Source of the DNA: NORP233 sp050186825
Lineage (GTDB): Bacteria; Planctomycetota; J058
Direction: 5' to 3'
Length of the DNA stretch: 64,000 nucleotides
Assembly (NCBI GenBank): GCA_050186825.1
Contig: JBFWYD010000037.1
Span: forward strand, 1-64,000
A model generated the notes under the pieces. That model was given only the letters and a program-made list of their open reading frames with translations, did not search any database and had not been told where the DNA came from. Below are positions 34,419 through 43,551 of this stretch, piece by piece. The translations under genes and the position numbers were made by a program. Position 1 is the first letter of the stretch; the number at the start of each line of letters is the position of its first letter.

Positions 34419-35429
34419 TCAGCGTCGTCCCGGGCGCGGCGCGTCGGGGGCGTACTCGACGCGCGCGTGCTCGCGCCAGTCCACGAGCAGGCGGTCCGCC
34501 TCCTCGCGCTCGACCTCCGCCAGCAGCTTGGGGCGCAGGCGCTCGAAGGTCGCGCTGGGCGGGAGCCGGAGGTCGGCCACGAACACCAGGTGCAGCCCCT
34601 GCCCGCTGCGCACCGGCTCGGGGAGCAGGCCGCGCTTGGCGTAGTGGAAGGCCGCGCGCACGAGCTGGAGCGGGGCGGTGGTCCGGGCGCCGGGGCGCGC
34701 CCAGTCCAGGTCGCCGCCCGTCAGGCTGGCCATGGGGTCCTCGGACGCGGTCCCCGCCAGGCGCGCGAAGGCCTCGAGGGTCGGCGCGTCGCCGAGCTGC
34801 TTCCGCAGCGCCGCCACCTTCGCGCGCGCCGCCTCGGGCGGCTGACCGGGGCGGACCCGGACCAGGAGGTGGCTCAGGCGCAGCTCGCCTGCCATGGCCA
34901 GCTTGCGCGTCTCGAAGATCGACTTCAGCCGCTCATCGGTCAGCGCGGCCCGCACGTGCTGGCGGAAGCAGAGCGGCACCCGCAGCGACTCGCGGAACTC
35001 GGCCAGGCTCTGGCCGGCGCGCTGGAGCGCCTCCTCGAGCTTCCCGCCCGTCTGGGCGCGGGCCTCGGCCACGGCCTCGTCGAGCTCCTTGGCCCCGACC
35101 CGCGCCGGGTCGGCCCCCGCCGCGCGCAGGCCCCGCTCGAGCACCAGCAGCGTGATCCGCTGCTGGAGCGCGGCCGCGGCCGGGATCCCGCGCTTGGCCA
35201 GCGCGTCGACCTCGGTCCGCAGGACCGCCACCCCGTCCACGCGCGCGTAGGCGTGCTGCCACGCGGCCGGCCCAGGCCCAGGGGCCGGCGCGGGCGTCGG
35301 GGCCTCATCGGGGGCCCCGCTCGCGGCCGAGGCCGCGAGGATCATCAGCGCGACCGAGGCTCCCGCGGCCAGGGCGCCACCGCGCCGACCGCTCGACCGG
35401 CTGACGGCCGCGTCCATGCTCGTGGACAC
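34419..35429 (-). CDS. Exported PpiC/SurA-type peptidyl-prolyl isomerase
   Basis: 336 residues with a signal peptide (GASVALMILAASAASGA) and a proline/alanine linker. A SurA-like N-terminal helical chaperone region is followed by a parvulin domain: LSHLLVRVRPGQPPEAARAK, FARLAGTASEDPMASLTGGD and LPEPVRSGQGLHLVFV. It should act on outer-membrane or secreted proteins in the periplasm. GTG 35429 is given, with ATG 35417 as an alternative start; neither has a strong ribosome site. It begins 4 bases after yebC ends. Confidence 0.85.
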   Translation of the reverse strand: MSTSMDAAVSRSSGRRGGALAAGASVALMILAASAASGAPDEAPTPAPAPGPGPAAWQHAYARVDGVAVLRTEVDALAKRGIPAAAALQQRITLLVLERGLRAAGADPARVGAKELDEAVAEARAQTGGKLEEALQRAGQSLAEFRESLRVPLCFRQHVRAALTDERLKSIFETRKLAMAGELRLSHLLVRVRPGQPPEAARAKVAALRKQLGDAPTLEAFARLAGTASEDPMASLTGGDLDWARPGARTTAPLQLVRAAFHYAKRGLLPEPVRSGQGLHLVFVADLRLPPSATFERLRPKLLAEVEREEADRLLVDWREHARVEYAPDAPRPGRR

Positions 35430-35433
35430 GTGC

Positions 35434-36162
35434 TCAGCTCTCGGCTGGCTCGTAGTTGCTGTAGACGTTCTGCACGTCCTCGTGGTCGTCGAGCTTCGAG
35501 AGCAGGTCCTCGACCTTGGCGGTCACCTCGGCGGGCGGCGTGGCCGGCGTCTGGGGGACCCAGGCCACCTCGGCCGTGCTCAGCTCCCAGCCCTTGGCCA
35601 CGAGCGCGTTGCGCACGGCGGCGAACTCGGTCGGGCCGGTGGTGATCCCGATGATGTCCTCCTGCTGCTCGCAGTTCTCGGCGCCGGCGTCGGCCGCGAC
35701 CTCGAACACCTCGTCGAAGTCCTTGCCCTCGGCCGCGATCGAGATCAGGCCCTTCCTGTCGAACATGAAGGACACCGAGCCCGGGTTGCCGAGGTTGCCC
35801 CCGGCCGAGCTGAACAGCTTGCGCATCTCCGGCGCGGTGCGGTTGCGGTTGTCGGTCAGGACCTCGGCCATGATCGCGACGCCGCCCGGCCCGTAGCCCT
35901 CGTAGAGGACATCCTCGAACACGATGTCGCCGAGCTCGCCCGTGGCCTTCTTGATCGCCCGGTCGATCGCGTCGTTGGTCATGTTGCCGGCGCGCGCCTT
36001 GTCGATGGCGTAGCGCAGCTTGAGGTTCATGTCGGGGTCGGGCCCCGCCTCGCGCGCGGCGATCATGATCGCCTTGCTGAACTTGCCGAAGGCGCGCCCG
36101 CGCTTCTTGTCCTGCGCGGCCTTGCGGTGCTTGATCCCTGCCCAGTGTGAGTGGCCAGCCAT
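35434..36162 (-). CDS. yebC: YebC/PmpR-family protein
   Basis: 242 residues, standard length. Family signatures include MAGHSHWAGIKHRKAAQDKK at the start, then YEGYGPGGVAI, NRNRTAPEMRKLF, and the acidic end (DLLSKLDDHEDVQNVYSNYE). YebC proteins are described as transcription regulators and, more recently, as helping ribosomes through stalling sequences. ATG 36162 follows AGGA. It begins 11 bases after the next upstream gene. Confidence 0.96.
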   Translation of the reverse strand: MAGHSHWAGIKHRKAAQDKKRGRAFGKFSKAIMIAAREAGPDPDMNLKLRYAIDKARAGNMTNDAIDRAIKKATGELGDIVFEDVLYEGYGPGGVAIMAEVLTDNRNRTAPEMRKLFSSAGGNLGNPGSVSFMFDRKGLISIAAEGKDFDEVFEVAADAGAENCEQQEDIIGITTGPTEFAAVRNALVAKGWELSTAEVAWVPQTPATPPAEVTAKVEDLLSKLDDHEDVQNVYSNYEPAES

Positions 36163-36173
36163 GGCGTCGTCCT

Positions 36174-36851
36174 CTAGCCCTTCCGCTTCAGGTCGCGCTT
36201 GGCGTACTCGACGAGGAGGTGGTGGACCGCGATCGGCGAGATGTCGTCGATCCCGTCCAGCAGCGCCTTGAGCACGCGCTTCTTCTGCGGCACGGTCTTC
36301 ACGGTCGGCCCGAACACCTTCTGCTCGGTGAGCGCGGCCTCGGTGTGCGGGTCGAGCGGGAGGCAGTCGTCGAGCCCGAGCAGCGCCAGGAGGTAGGTCG
36401 AGCCCCAGGGCGGGATCCCCGGCAGGTTCGTGACCGCCTCGCGGACCTCCTCGGTGATCTTCTTCTTCTCCTTGGGGTTCTCGCCCTCCTCGATGCGCTC
36501 CAGGTAGGCCTCGAGGCGCGTGTCGTCCACCTCCTCGAAGATCCGCTGGAGGAACTCGACCAGGCGCGGGGCGAGGAACTCGGCCGGCTTGATCTTGCTC
36601 TCGTCGAGGATCGCGGTGATCTCGCGGACCGTGGCCACGCGGACCTCGCTCCACGAGGCGAAGTGCCCGTCGTCGGTCAGCGACTTCTGGGCCTTGCGCG
36701 CGAAGCCGATGGGGTTCGAGTAGAAGAGCAGGTAGAAGACGAAGCGATCGAGCATCGGCTCGTTGTCGTTCGGCAGCGCCTGGGCGTACTTCGCCTTGAG
36801 CCCCTGCAGGAACTTGTGGAACTTCTTCGACTTGTCCCGGATCGCCGCCAC
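36174..36851 (-). CDS. Helix-hairpin-helix/endonuclease III-like protein
   Basis: 225 residues, largely helical. The segment LPGIPPWGSTYLLALLGLDD followed by CLPLDPHTEAALTEQKVF resembles the HhH-GPD region of endonuclease III-like glycosylases (LPGxGxxxA...D-H). There is no C-terminal iron-sulphur cysteine cluster, so catalytic function is uncertain. A second, different HhH protein lies at 61050. GTG 36851 has GGGAGG 5 bases upstream. Its neighbours yebC and ppiC give no clear clue. Confidence 0.55.
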   Translation of the reverse strand: MAAIRDKSKKFHKFLQGLKAKYAQALPNDNEPMLDRFVFYLLFYSNPIGFARKAQKSLTDDGHFASWSEVRVATVREITAILDESKIKPAEFLAPRLVEFLQRIFEEVDDTRLEAYLERIEEGENPKEKKKITEEVREAVTNLPGIPPWGSTYLLALLGLDDCLPLDPHTEAALTEQKVFGPTVKTVPQKKRVLKALLDGIDDISPIAVHHLLVEYAKRDLKRKG

Positions 36852-36966
36852 GCAGCCTCCCGCAAGGGGCCTCCGGCCGCCGCGATGGTTCGCCCGGCTG
36901 GAAAGGGGCCGGAGTCTACGGGCACCCCCGCGCCGCGACAAGGCTCGCGCCTGACAGGGGTTGAGG

Positions 36967-37743
36967 TCAGCGCCGGACGCGCGCGAGGGCGTAGACCACC
37001 CCCAGGAAGCACACCCCCAGCGAAGCGTGACCGAACAGGCGGTGGGCCAGCCCGCCCGTGGCGCAGTGACCCTCCAGGCACACGTTCCCGACCGAGCCCG
37101 CGGCCACCGCCACGAGCAGGCCCCCCGACCCCAGGGCGGCGGCCACAGGCGCCCGGTCCACGAGGAAGGCCAGGGCCAGCACGGGCAGCGCGAACAAGGC
37201 GCCGAAGGCCAGGCAGGCCGCGGCGGGGGCGTGGCCGTCGCCCTGGGCGATCGGGGGCTGGCAGGCCACGAGGACGGGGAGGGCGAGCCCGCCCACGAGC
37301 AGGCCGGCCCAGGCCCAGCGGGGGAGGGGGGGCTGGTGCAGCGGGCGGAGCCCGTGCCAGAGCGCGAGCGCGCAGAGGAGGCTCAGGCTGCCGAGGGTCA
37401 CGAGGGTGCGCGGGTCGCGGGCCTCCTCGGCCAGGAGCCAGGTCGCGCCGCCCAGGGCCAGGGCGGCCCCGACCACCAGCCCGCGCCGGGCGCCCGTGGG
37501 CAGGGCGCGCAGGCGAGCCAGGGCGCCCTGCTCCTGGGCCAGCGCGGCCTCGAGCGCGCCAAAATCCAGGAGCGCCGGGTCCAGGTCAGGGGGCGCGGCC
37601 GCGGGGTCACTGGGCTCCGCTCCGAGCCGGCGACCCAGGCCGCTCGCGAGCTCCTGGCATGGCGGACAGGCCTGGAGGTGGGCCGCGCAGGGCGCGAGCT
37701 CCTCCTCGCCCAGGATCCTGGCTCTGACGTCGGCGCAGTCCAC
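36967..37743 (-). CDS. Polytopic anti-sigma factor (zinc finger plus six TM)
   Basis: 258 residues. The N-terminus has an anti-sigma zinc-finger pattern (CAAHLQACPPCQ, Hx3C-x2-C). Downstream are about six hydrophobic helices (GLVVGAALALGGATWLLA, LVTLGSLSLLCALALW, AGLLVGGLALPVLVA ...) ending in VCFLGVVYALARVRR, as in NrsF-like multi-pass anti-sigma factors. It lies 16 bases after the ECF sigma gene on the same strand, so the two form a sigma/anti-sigma pair sensing the membrane or redox state. Conserved cysteines in the last helices could be redox or metal sensors. Confidence 0.72.
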   Translation of the reverse strand: MDCADVRARILGEEELAPCAAHLQACPPCQELASGLGRRLGAEPSDPAAAPPDLDPALLDFGALEAALAQEQGALARLRALPTGARRGLVVGAALALGGATWLLAEEARDPRTLVTLGSLSLLCALALWHGLRPLHQPPLPRWAWAGLLVGGLALPVLVACQPPIAQGDGHAPAAACLAFGALFALPVLALAFLVDRAPVAAALGSGGLLVAVAAGSVGNVCLEGHCATGGLAHRLFGHASLGVCFLGVVYALARVRR

Positions 37744-37759
37744 GGCGGCCTCCGACCCT

Positions 37760-38320
37760 CTACTCCGGCCCCGGGCCGGGGTTACCCGGTCCGGCCCCTT
37801 CCAGCAGCGCCCGCAGCCGCTTGTAGCCGCGGTGCGCCCGCACCTTGACCGCGCTGAGCGAGGCCCCGACCACCTGCGCCACCTCGGCGAAGGGCAGGCC
37901 CTCGAACCAGTGCAGCTCGATCACCTCGCGCTGGTTCTCGGGCAGCTCGAGCAGCGCCTCGCGCAGCCGCGCGACGTCCTCGGCCCGCTCGGCCGGCCGC
38001 CCGGGGGGCGGGGCCTCGTCCGGGACCTCGCCCTCGAGCGGCTTGGTCGGGCGGCGCTTCAGGGTGCGGAAGTGCTTGCGCGCGAGGTTGAGCGCGATCG
38101 TGTAGAGCCAGGGTCGCACCGCCGCCCCCGGGCGGAAGTCGTGGCGGGCCCGGTGTAGCTGGAGGAAGGTCTGCTGGACCAGGTCCGCGGCCTCCTCCTG
38201 GCGGTAGAGCGAGCGGCGCAGGAGGGCGCCCAGGCGCGGGGCGTAGCGGGCGTGGAGCTCGCGGAAGGCGTCGGCGTCCCCCGCTCGATAGCGCTCGAAG
38301 AGCTCCTCGTCGCTCACCAC
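37760..38320 (-). CDS. ECF-type RNA polymerase sigma factor
   Basis: 186 residues with region 2 (FRELHARYAPRLGALL, EEAADLVQQTFLQLHRARHD, RPWLYTIALNLARKHFR) and region 4 (LPENQREVIELHWFEGLPFA, EVAQVVGASLSAVKVRAHRG). It should direct polymerase to a specific promoter set when released by its anti-sigma partner. Start GTG 38320 (the next codon is also GTG). A small palindrome sits in the 71-base gap to the divergent protease gene. Confidence 0.93.
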   Translation of the reverse strand: MVSDEELFERYRAGDADAFRELHARYAPRLGALLRRSLYRQEEAADLVQQTFLQLHRARHDFRPGAAVRPWLYTIALNLARKHFRTLKRRPTKPLEGEVPDEAPPPGRPAERAEDVARLREALLELPENQREVIELHWFEGLPFAEVAQVVGASLSAVKVRAHRGYKRLRALLEGAGPGNPGPGPE

Positions 38321-38337
38321 GGGGGCAGATCCTATCC

Positions 38338-38352
38338 CTCCCTGCCAGGGAG
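38338..38352. promoter_or_regulatory. 15-base dyad between sigma and protease genes
   Basis: CTCCCTGCCAGGGAG is a perfect 7-bp inverted repeat around one base, in the only 71 bases available for both divergent promoters. Followed by GCCCGGGCAGGGCC. A candidate operator only. Confidence 0.35.
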
Positions 38353-38391
38353 CCCGGGCAGGGCCCGGTCGGCTGGTCTAAGATTCGGCCC

Positions 38392-41130
38392 ATGACCGGC
38401 GAGTCGCTCTACTTCATCCCGCCCGACGAGACGGCGGAGATCGGCTACGAGGTCCAGGTCCGGCCCCAGCCGCCCGCGGACGAGGCGGTGGCCGACATCT
38501 ACAAGAACCACCAGCCCGACCAGGGCGGGACCCAGGTCGCGAGCGAGCAGCTGCGCCGGGACGGGACCGGGACCCTGCGCCTGAACCTCTCGAACCTGAC
38601 CGTCCAGGACTCGCCCCTGTGGGTGGTGTTCCGCTTCCGCAAGGGGGAGCTGGAGCAGACCCCGGCGCCCATGGCCTTCTCCCTGGCCGAGCCCGTCCCG
38701 GCCGAGGTCGAGGCCCCGGCCGACCTCCCCGCCGGGCAGGCCGCCACGCTCCGCGTCCGCGCCTGGGGCGCCAACGCCTACGACGAGGCGGGGCGCCCGC
38801 CGACCCTGTTCCGCGGGCTCGCGGAGAACCGGGTCCCGCAGGCCGCCAAGGACGCGGTCAAGTGGCGGCGCGGCGAGGAGGACGCCGGGACCGGCGCCAC
38901 CCTCGACCTGACCCCGACCGAGGAGCAGCAGGGGACGACCCTCGCGATCGAGGCCTACGTGGGCGACGCCCCGCCCGGCCACGCCCGGGTCGAGATCGCG
39001 GTCCCGCGGATCAGGCTCCAGGAGCCCTCACGCGCGAACCAGGACCCGCGCACCGACGTGCCGCTCCACGGGCGGCTGACCCTCGAGGCCGTGTGCGAGC
39101 CCGCGATCGAGGGCACCTGGACCTGGCGGAGCACCAGCGACAAGGTGCGGGTCACGCCCGACCCGCAGAACCCGGCCCGGGCCACGGTCGAGGGCTTGAA
39201 CCCGAGCGCCAGCCAGGGCGACGTCCCGCTCGAGGCCAAGCTCTGCTCGACCGCGACCCGCCACGAATACACGGCCACCCTCGACCTGACCGTGCGCGAG
39301 TTCCGGGTCGAGCTGCGCCTGGCCGACCTGAACCTGCTCTGCGACGACGTGGGCACCGCGGCCGGGCGCCAGCAGCGGCTCCAGATCGCCGGGCTGTTCT
39401 ACGAGCCGCTGAGCAGCAGCGCGCTGGCGCGCCGCTTCGCGCACAACTGGACCCACTTCAAGAAGCTCGTCCCGGGCGACAATCCGAGCGACGACGACGC
39501 CGCGAACCATCTCGTGCAGCTCGTGAACCGCGAGGTGATCCGCAAGGAGGGCGCGGGCGCCGACGCGCGCTCCGAGCTGCCCAAGGCGGGCGAGAAGGCC
39601 AAGATCCGCCTCCCGGGCGGCTTCGCCTTCGACGGCTCGAACGACGGTGCGCTGGGCTTCCCGTCGCATCACCGGCATCGCTTCCTGGCCGAGCAGGCCT
39701 TCTACGGGGCCAACGACCGAGTGGGAGCGATCCCGCTGATCGCCAAGGTCGAGCGCAAGGGCGACGGCGGCGAGTGGGAGTCGGCCGGCGACGGGCACGC
39801 GGTCCACTTCCAGCTCGTGACCCCCGACGCGATCGCGGCCGGCTCGGGCGGGGTCGCCCCGCCCACGGCGCGCACGGCGACCAACGTGCGCGGCGGGCGC
39901 GGCCCCGGCGCGTTCGTGGACGAGGCGCGCGCGGCCTTCCCCAACGGCGCCAACGACGCGCAGGTCGACAACTGCCCGGTCGAGCGCGGCGGCAAGCGGC
40001 GCGTGCCGGGCAGCGGGGCCGACTACTTCGAGACCTCGGCCCGGGCCGGGCTCGTGGGCGAGAACGGCGGGCCCGTCCCGGGCGCCAGCACCCACGCCCT
40101 GGCCGTCAGCCAGCTGACCAACGGCTCGGGCGAGGCCGTGGTCGTGTTCCGGCCCTCGCGCCAGGGCGGCGACCGCTACAAGCTGCGCGTGTTCCTCGAC
40201 CCGGTCGGGCCGGGCGGCGTGACCAGCGACGGGACCGAGGACACCGCGGTCAAGGCCGAGACGGGCACCCTGGTCGTGTGGCGGACCGTGCGCCTCAGCC
40301 GCTACATCCACTTCGACTACCCGAGCAGCGTCTCGGCCGCCGACCGGACGGCCGCGACCGGCGCGATCAGCCCGATCGACTTCACGAGCACCACGATCGT
40401 GGAGGGCTTCGGCCGGGCCTGGATGGAGCTGATCGTCGAGCCGACCGCCGCGATCGAGCGCCGGCACATTGGCGACTCCCTCTGGCGCTCCGCGATGGCC
40501 TACGCGCGTCAGTACATGGGGCGCCCGCGCGGCGTCAGCCAGGACTACGACCTCGCGGCGCTGTTCCCCAACGCCAACTCGACGGTCGGCCTCCTGAACA
40601 TGAACGACGTCCCCGTCTACGACGGGGCGCGCAACTCGGGCACCTTCGGGGCCGGGATCTCGACCGAGTGGACCAAGCTCGAGGAGGCCTGCCAGGCCTG
40701 GTTCATGCAGTACTTCACGCGCAAGGCCCTGAGCGGGCTGGTCGTGATCCAGGCCCCGCAGGGCGACACGCTCAACAAGAGCGACGGCAGCGTGGTGCGC
40801 GAGACCTTCAACAGCAGCGGGATCGCGGTGGACCGGCGCGGCTGCTACGTGTTCTACGGCGACGACAAGTACAACGACCGCTCGTTCGGGATCGACCGCG
40901 AGTCGAACACGCTCCACGAGATGGGCCACAACCTGTTCCTGCCGCACCAGTGGACCGACCGCGACGCCAGCGGCGCGGTCTCGGGCGGCGTGCCCCCCGA
41001 GCACGACTACACCGACTACTGCGTAATGAGCTACCAGAACGGCGTCCGCAACGAGTTCGACTACTGCGGCAAGTGCCTGCTCAAGCTCATGGGCTGGGAC
41101 ACCAGCCAGCTCCCGCTGAACAACACATGA
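38392..41130 (+). CDS. Metzincin-like zinc metalloprotease, large, no signal peptide
   Basis: 912 residues. The active-site helix reads HEMGHNLFLPH (842-852): HExxH plus a third His at the metzincin spacing, with Phe where metzincins usually have Gly. A Met-turn (CVMSY, Met879) follows 27 residues later. The N-terminal ~600 residues are a series of beta-rich, Ig-like segments (LSLAEPVPAEVEAPADLP, GRLTLEAVCEPAIEGTWTW). There is no signal peptide. Four cysteines cluster near the end (CVMSY, YCGKC). ATG 38392. Its TGA overlaps the next gene's ATG (ATGA). A secreted or injected effector protease with a coupled partner is inferred. Confidence 0.78.
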   Translation: MTGESLYFIPPDETAEIGYEVQVRPQPPADEAVADIYKNHQPDQGGTQVASEQLRRDGTGTLRLNLSNLTVQDSPLWVVFRFRKGELEQTPAPMAFSLAEPVPAEVEAPADLPAGQAATLRVRAWGANAYDEAGRPPTLFRGLAENRVPQAAKDAVKWRRGEEDAGTGATLDLTPTEEQQGTTLAIEAYVGDAPPGHARVEIAVPRIRLQEPSRANQDPRTDVPLHGRLTLEAVCEPAIEGTWTWRSTSDKVRVTPDPQNPARATVEGLNPSASQGDVPLEAKLCSTATRHEYTATLDLTVREFRVELRLADLNLLCDDVGTAAGRQQRLQIAGLFYEPLSSSALARRFAHNWTHFKKLVPGDNPSDDDAANHLVQLVNREVIRKEGAGADARSELPKAGEKAKIRLPGGFAFDGSNDGALGFPSHHRHRFLAEQAFYGANDRVGAIPLIAKVERKGDGGEWESAGDGHAVHFQLVTPDAIAAGSGGVAPPTARTATNVRGGRGPGAFVDEARAAFPNGANDAQVDNCPVERGGKRRVPGSGADYFETSARAGLVGENGGPVPGASTHALAVSQLTNGSGEAVVVFRPSRQGGDRYKLRVFLDPVGPGGVTSDGTEDTAVKAETGTLVVWRTVRLSRYIHFDYPSSVSAADRTAATGAISPIDFTSTTIVEGFGRAWMELIVEPTAAIERRHIGDSLWRSAMAYARQYMGRPRGVSQDYDLAALFPNANSTVGLLNMNDVPVYDGARNSGTFGAGISTEWTKLEEACQAWFMQYFTRKALSGLVVIQAPQGDTLNKSDGSVVRETFNSSGIAVDRRGCYVFYGDDKYNDRSFGIDRESNTLHEMGHNLFLPHQWTDRDASGAVSGGVPPEHDYTDYCVMSYQNGVRNEFDYCGKCLLKLMGWDTSQLPLNNT

Positions 41131-42629
41131 CCCTCTCGCTCCAGCTCGAGGCTCGCTCCCAACGGCTGGCGGTCGCCGAGTCGACCACGCTGGCGCTGCG
41201 GATCCGCAACGAGGGCGAGGCCCCCGCGGCCGCGCCGCAGCCCCCCTACTCGCCCGAGTGGCCGGTGTTCGAGGTCGAGGGCCCCGAGGGGCAGGCCTCC
41301 TTCGTCCCGCGCGAGCGCTGGGCCGCGCGCCGCCTGCGCCGCTTCGACGCCCCAGGCGAGCTGAGGAAGCTCGACCCGCGCTGCGCGCACGAGGTCGAGC
41401 TCGCGCCCGGCGAGGAGCTCGCGTGCGAGTTCGAGCTCCTGCACGCGCTCGAGCTCGGCCCGCCCGGGCGCTATCGCGTCCGGGCGTCCTTGCCCGAGGC
41501 GCAGAGCGCCTGGCTCGAGCTCGAGGTCGTGCCGCTCGCGCCCGAGCGCGTGTCCCACGGGCACCTGGACTCGGGGCACACGATCTCGCACCGGCTGTGC
41601 TGGACGCAGGGCGGCCAGGTCCAGGTGTGCGCCCTGCACTTCGGCGGGCAGCTCAGCGACGCCTTCTCGCGGCCGCTCGCGCCGGGGCATCCGAACGCCG
41701 CCCCCGTGAGCTCGGCCGGCCCGCGCGGGCAGGGCGCGCGCACGCCGCGCGTGCTGTGGCTCGAGGGCGAGCGCCTGCGGGGCGTAGGCGTGGACCACCC
41801 CGTGCCCGGCGCGCGCGCGCTGCTCGCCTCGCCCTGGCAGGACCCCGAGGCCGCGCGCACCACGGCGCTGGTGGCCTGCGCGCCGCAGGACGGTTGGACC
41901 CCGCTGGTCGAGCTCGAGCTCGCGGGCGCGGGCGAGGCGGCCGAGGTGCGCGAGCTCGCGCGCCTCGAGCTGCCCTGGAGCGAGCCGCGCTGGAGCTGGG
42001 CGCCCTGGACCCAGCGCGGTCGCTGGCTGCTCGGCGCCTGCGCGGAGCAGGGCCCGGACGGCCCGCGCCTGACCCTGGCTTGCGCGCCCTGGCCCTGGCC
42101 GTGGTTCTGGGTTGGGGGCGACCCGGGCACGGCGCGGCGCGGGCCCCTCGACGCCTGGTGCCTGACGGCCTGGCCGCTCGACTTCGTGGCCGTGGACGCG
42201 ATCGCCGACGGCGCCGACCGGCTCCGCGGCGCCGTGCTCGGCTGGGCCACGGACGAGGCGGGCGCGCGCACCCTGAGCGTCGCCTCCTGGACCCTCGACG
42301 CCGACGGCGCCTTCCGCCGCGACGAGCCGCGCCCCTGGCCCGCGCAAGCGCCCGCCGAGGTCGAAGCCGTGCTGCGAGTGGACGTCCTCGGCGCCGCCCA
42401 CGCCCTGACCCGCGCCGGCGACGGCCCCTGGACCTACGCCCGCGACGGCGGCGAGGCCCGCGCGCTCCCGGAGCTCGGCCCGGCCCGCCCGGAGCTCCTG
42501 TTCGCCCCCGGCGGCGAGCGCCCCCTCGCCCTCGGCTTCGACCGCCGCGACGGCCTGGTGGGCGTTCCGATCGGCTACTCCTTGCGCGACCCCGCGAGCC
42601 CGCTCTTCAATCAGCCTGCGCTGACCTAG
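41127..42629 (+). CDS. Unknown protein coupled to metalloprotease
   Basis: 500 residues with no signal peptide. The N-terminal ~140 residues look like an Ig-like beta domain (STTLALRIRNEGEAPA, ... GRYRVRASLPEAQ, WLELEVV). The rest is tryptophan-rich with recurring WxxG-type strands (RWSWAPWTQRGRWLLGACAE), suggestive of a beta-propeller. No known family is recognised. The ATGA overlap means it is made together with the protease; it could be a chaperone, inhibitor/immunity protein or targeting subunit. Nothing in the sequence decides among these. Confidence 0.65.
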   Translation: MTLSLQLEARSQRLAVAESTTLALRIRNEGEAPAAAPQPPYSPEWPVFEVEGPEGQASFVPRERWAARRLRRFDAPGELRKLDPRCAHEVELAPGEELACEFELLHALELGPPGRYRVRASLPEAQSAWLELEVVPLAPERVSHGHLDSGHTISHRLCWTQGGQVQVCALHFGGQLSDAFSRPLAPGHPNAAPVSSAGPRGQGARTPRVLWLEGERLRGVGVDHPVPGARALLASPWQDPEAARTTALVACAPQDGWTPLVELELAGAGEAAEVRELARLELPWSEPRWSWAPWTQRGRWLLGACAEQGPDGPRLTLACAPWPWPWFWVGGDPGTARRGPLDAWCLTAWPLDFVAVDAIADGADRLRGAVLGWATDEAGARTLSVASWTLDADGAFRRDEPRPWPAQAPAEVEAVLRVDVLGAAHALTRAGDGPWTYARDGGEARALPELGPARPELLFAPGGERPLALGFDRRDGLVGVPIGYSLRDPASPLFNQPALT

Positions 42630-42650
42630 ACCCCGAGCGCGACGGCCTGC

Positions 42651-43081
42651 TCAGGGGCTGGGGCCGCGTGTCCAATCCTCCAAGGTGAGCGGCGCCGGCA
42701 GGCGGGTGAAGTCCGCGTCCGCGGTCACCAGGACGGCTCCTAGCGCTCCAGCAGTCCCGGCGATCCACAGCACAGGTCGTTCTCGTCGAGCGCCACGCCT
42801 GCCAGCTCCGCGCTCCTCTTGAGGCGGGCGTAGTGGTCGGCTGCGTCGGGTGCCACTGCCTCGCAGCCGACGGCCGCGAAGAGCTGCTGCGCCTTGGCCT
42901 CGAGCGCCTGGCGGCGTCTGCCCTGAGGCAGCCGCTCGATCCCGTACAGGATCTCTCCGCGAACGGTGGGCGAGATCGTCAGGTGATCCTCAGCCGCAAG
43001 AGCGCCGATGCGAGCGCGCACGTTGGGGTCGTCCCGCATGAGGTGGCTGAACGTGCTGGTGTCGAGCAGGTAGACGGCCAC
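42651..43081 (-). pseudogene. VapC-like PIN toxin broken by 5-bp duplication
   Basis: The frame from ATG 43081 encodes a PIN-domain RNase toxin (LLDTSTFSHLM, Asp7; GEILYGIER, Glu43; LDENDL, Asp102) but then reads CCGSPGLLER and stops at 42740. CACAG is tandemly duplicated at 42766-42775. Removing one copy restores WIAGTAGALGAVLVTADADF and continues to TGA 42651, a full ~141-residue PIN domain with the last acidic residue. The current product lacks that residue and the final strand, so it is probably inactive. The antitoxin gene precedes it by 6 bases. Confidence 0.85.
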
Positions 43082-43087
43082 CGAAGC

Positions 43088-43342
43088 TCAGTCGAGGGGG
43101 GACCCGAACTGAACCGGCCGCTTGCCCCGATCGATCTCCTGGAGCAGTTCGGCGACGTCCTCCGAGGAGACGCCCGGCGGCTCTGCCATGGCAGCCAAGA
43201 CGGCCTGGGGAGTGCCGCGCGCAGCGCTGTCGACGGTCACGAGCACGGGGGTTCCGTCGGGGAGGCCGACTCCCTGCTCCAACACGACGCCACCGCCCCT
43301 GACGACACCCCTGAAGGTCCTGCTCTCATCCACCTGGGCCAT
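43088..43342 (-). CDS. AF2212/DUF104-like antitoxin
   Basis: 84 residues. The strand-rich start (TFRGVVRGGGVVLEQGVGLP DGTPVLVTVD) fits the AF2212-like (DUF104) antitoxin family that pairs with PIN toxins, and the rest is acidic and helical (SSEDVAELLQEIDRG), suited to wrapping the toxin. ATG 43342; a longer frame upstream lacks conservation. It lies 6 bases before the disrupted vapC. With its toxin broken it may be a relic or still act as an antidote to related toxins. Confidence 0.75.
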   Translation of the reverse strand: MAQVDESRTFRGVVRGGGVVLEQGVGLPDGTPVLVTVDSAARGTPQAVLAAMAEPPGVSSEDVAELLQEIDRGKRPVQFGSPLD

Positions 43343-43551
43343 GCCCGCATCGTATCCACATGCGCCGCGTCGAGCGACCCGCGGAGCCGGCACCACCTGG
43401 CGGGTCCTGGTCGGCGCCGGTCGGAACGGTGACCCACCAGCTACCGGACGTCGCCCACGCAGGGGACGAAGGCGTCGTCGAGACCCGGTGGGTCAGGCCC
43501 AGCAGGCCGGCGTTGGCGTCGCCCACGGGAACGCTGTTACGTTGGCGTCCC

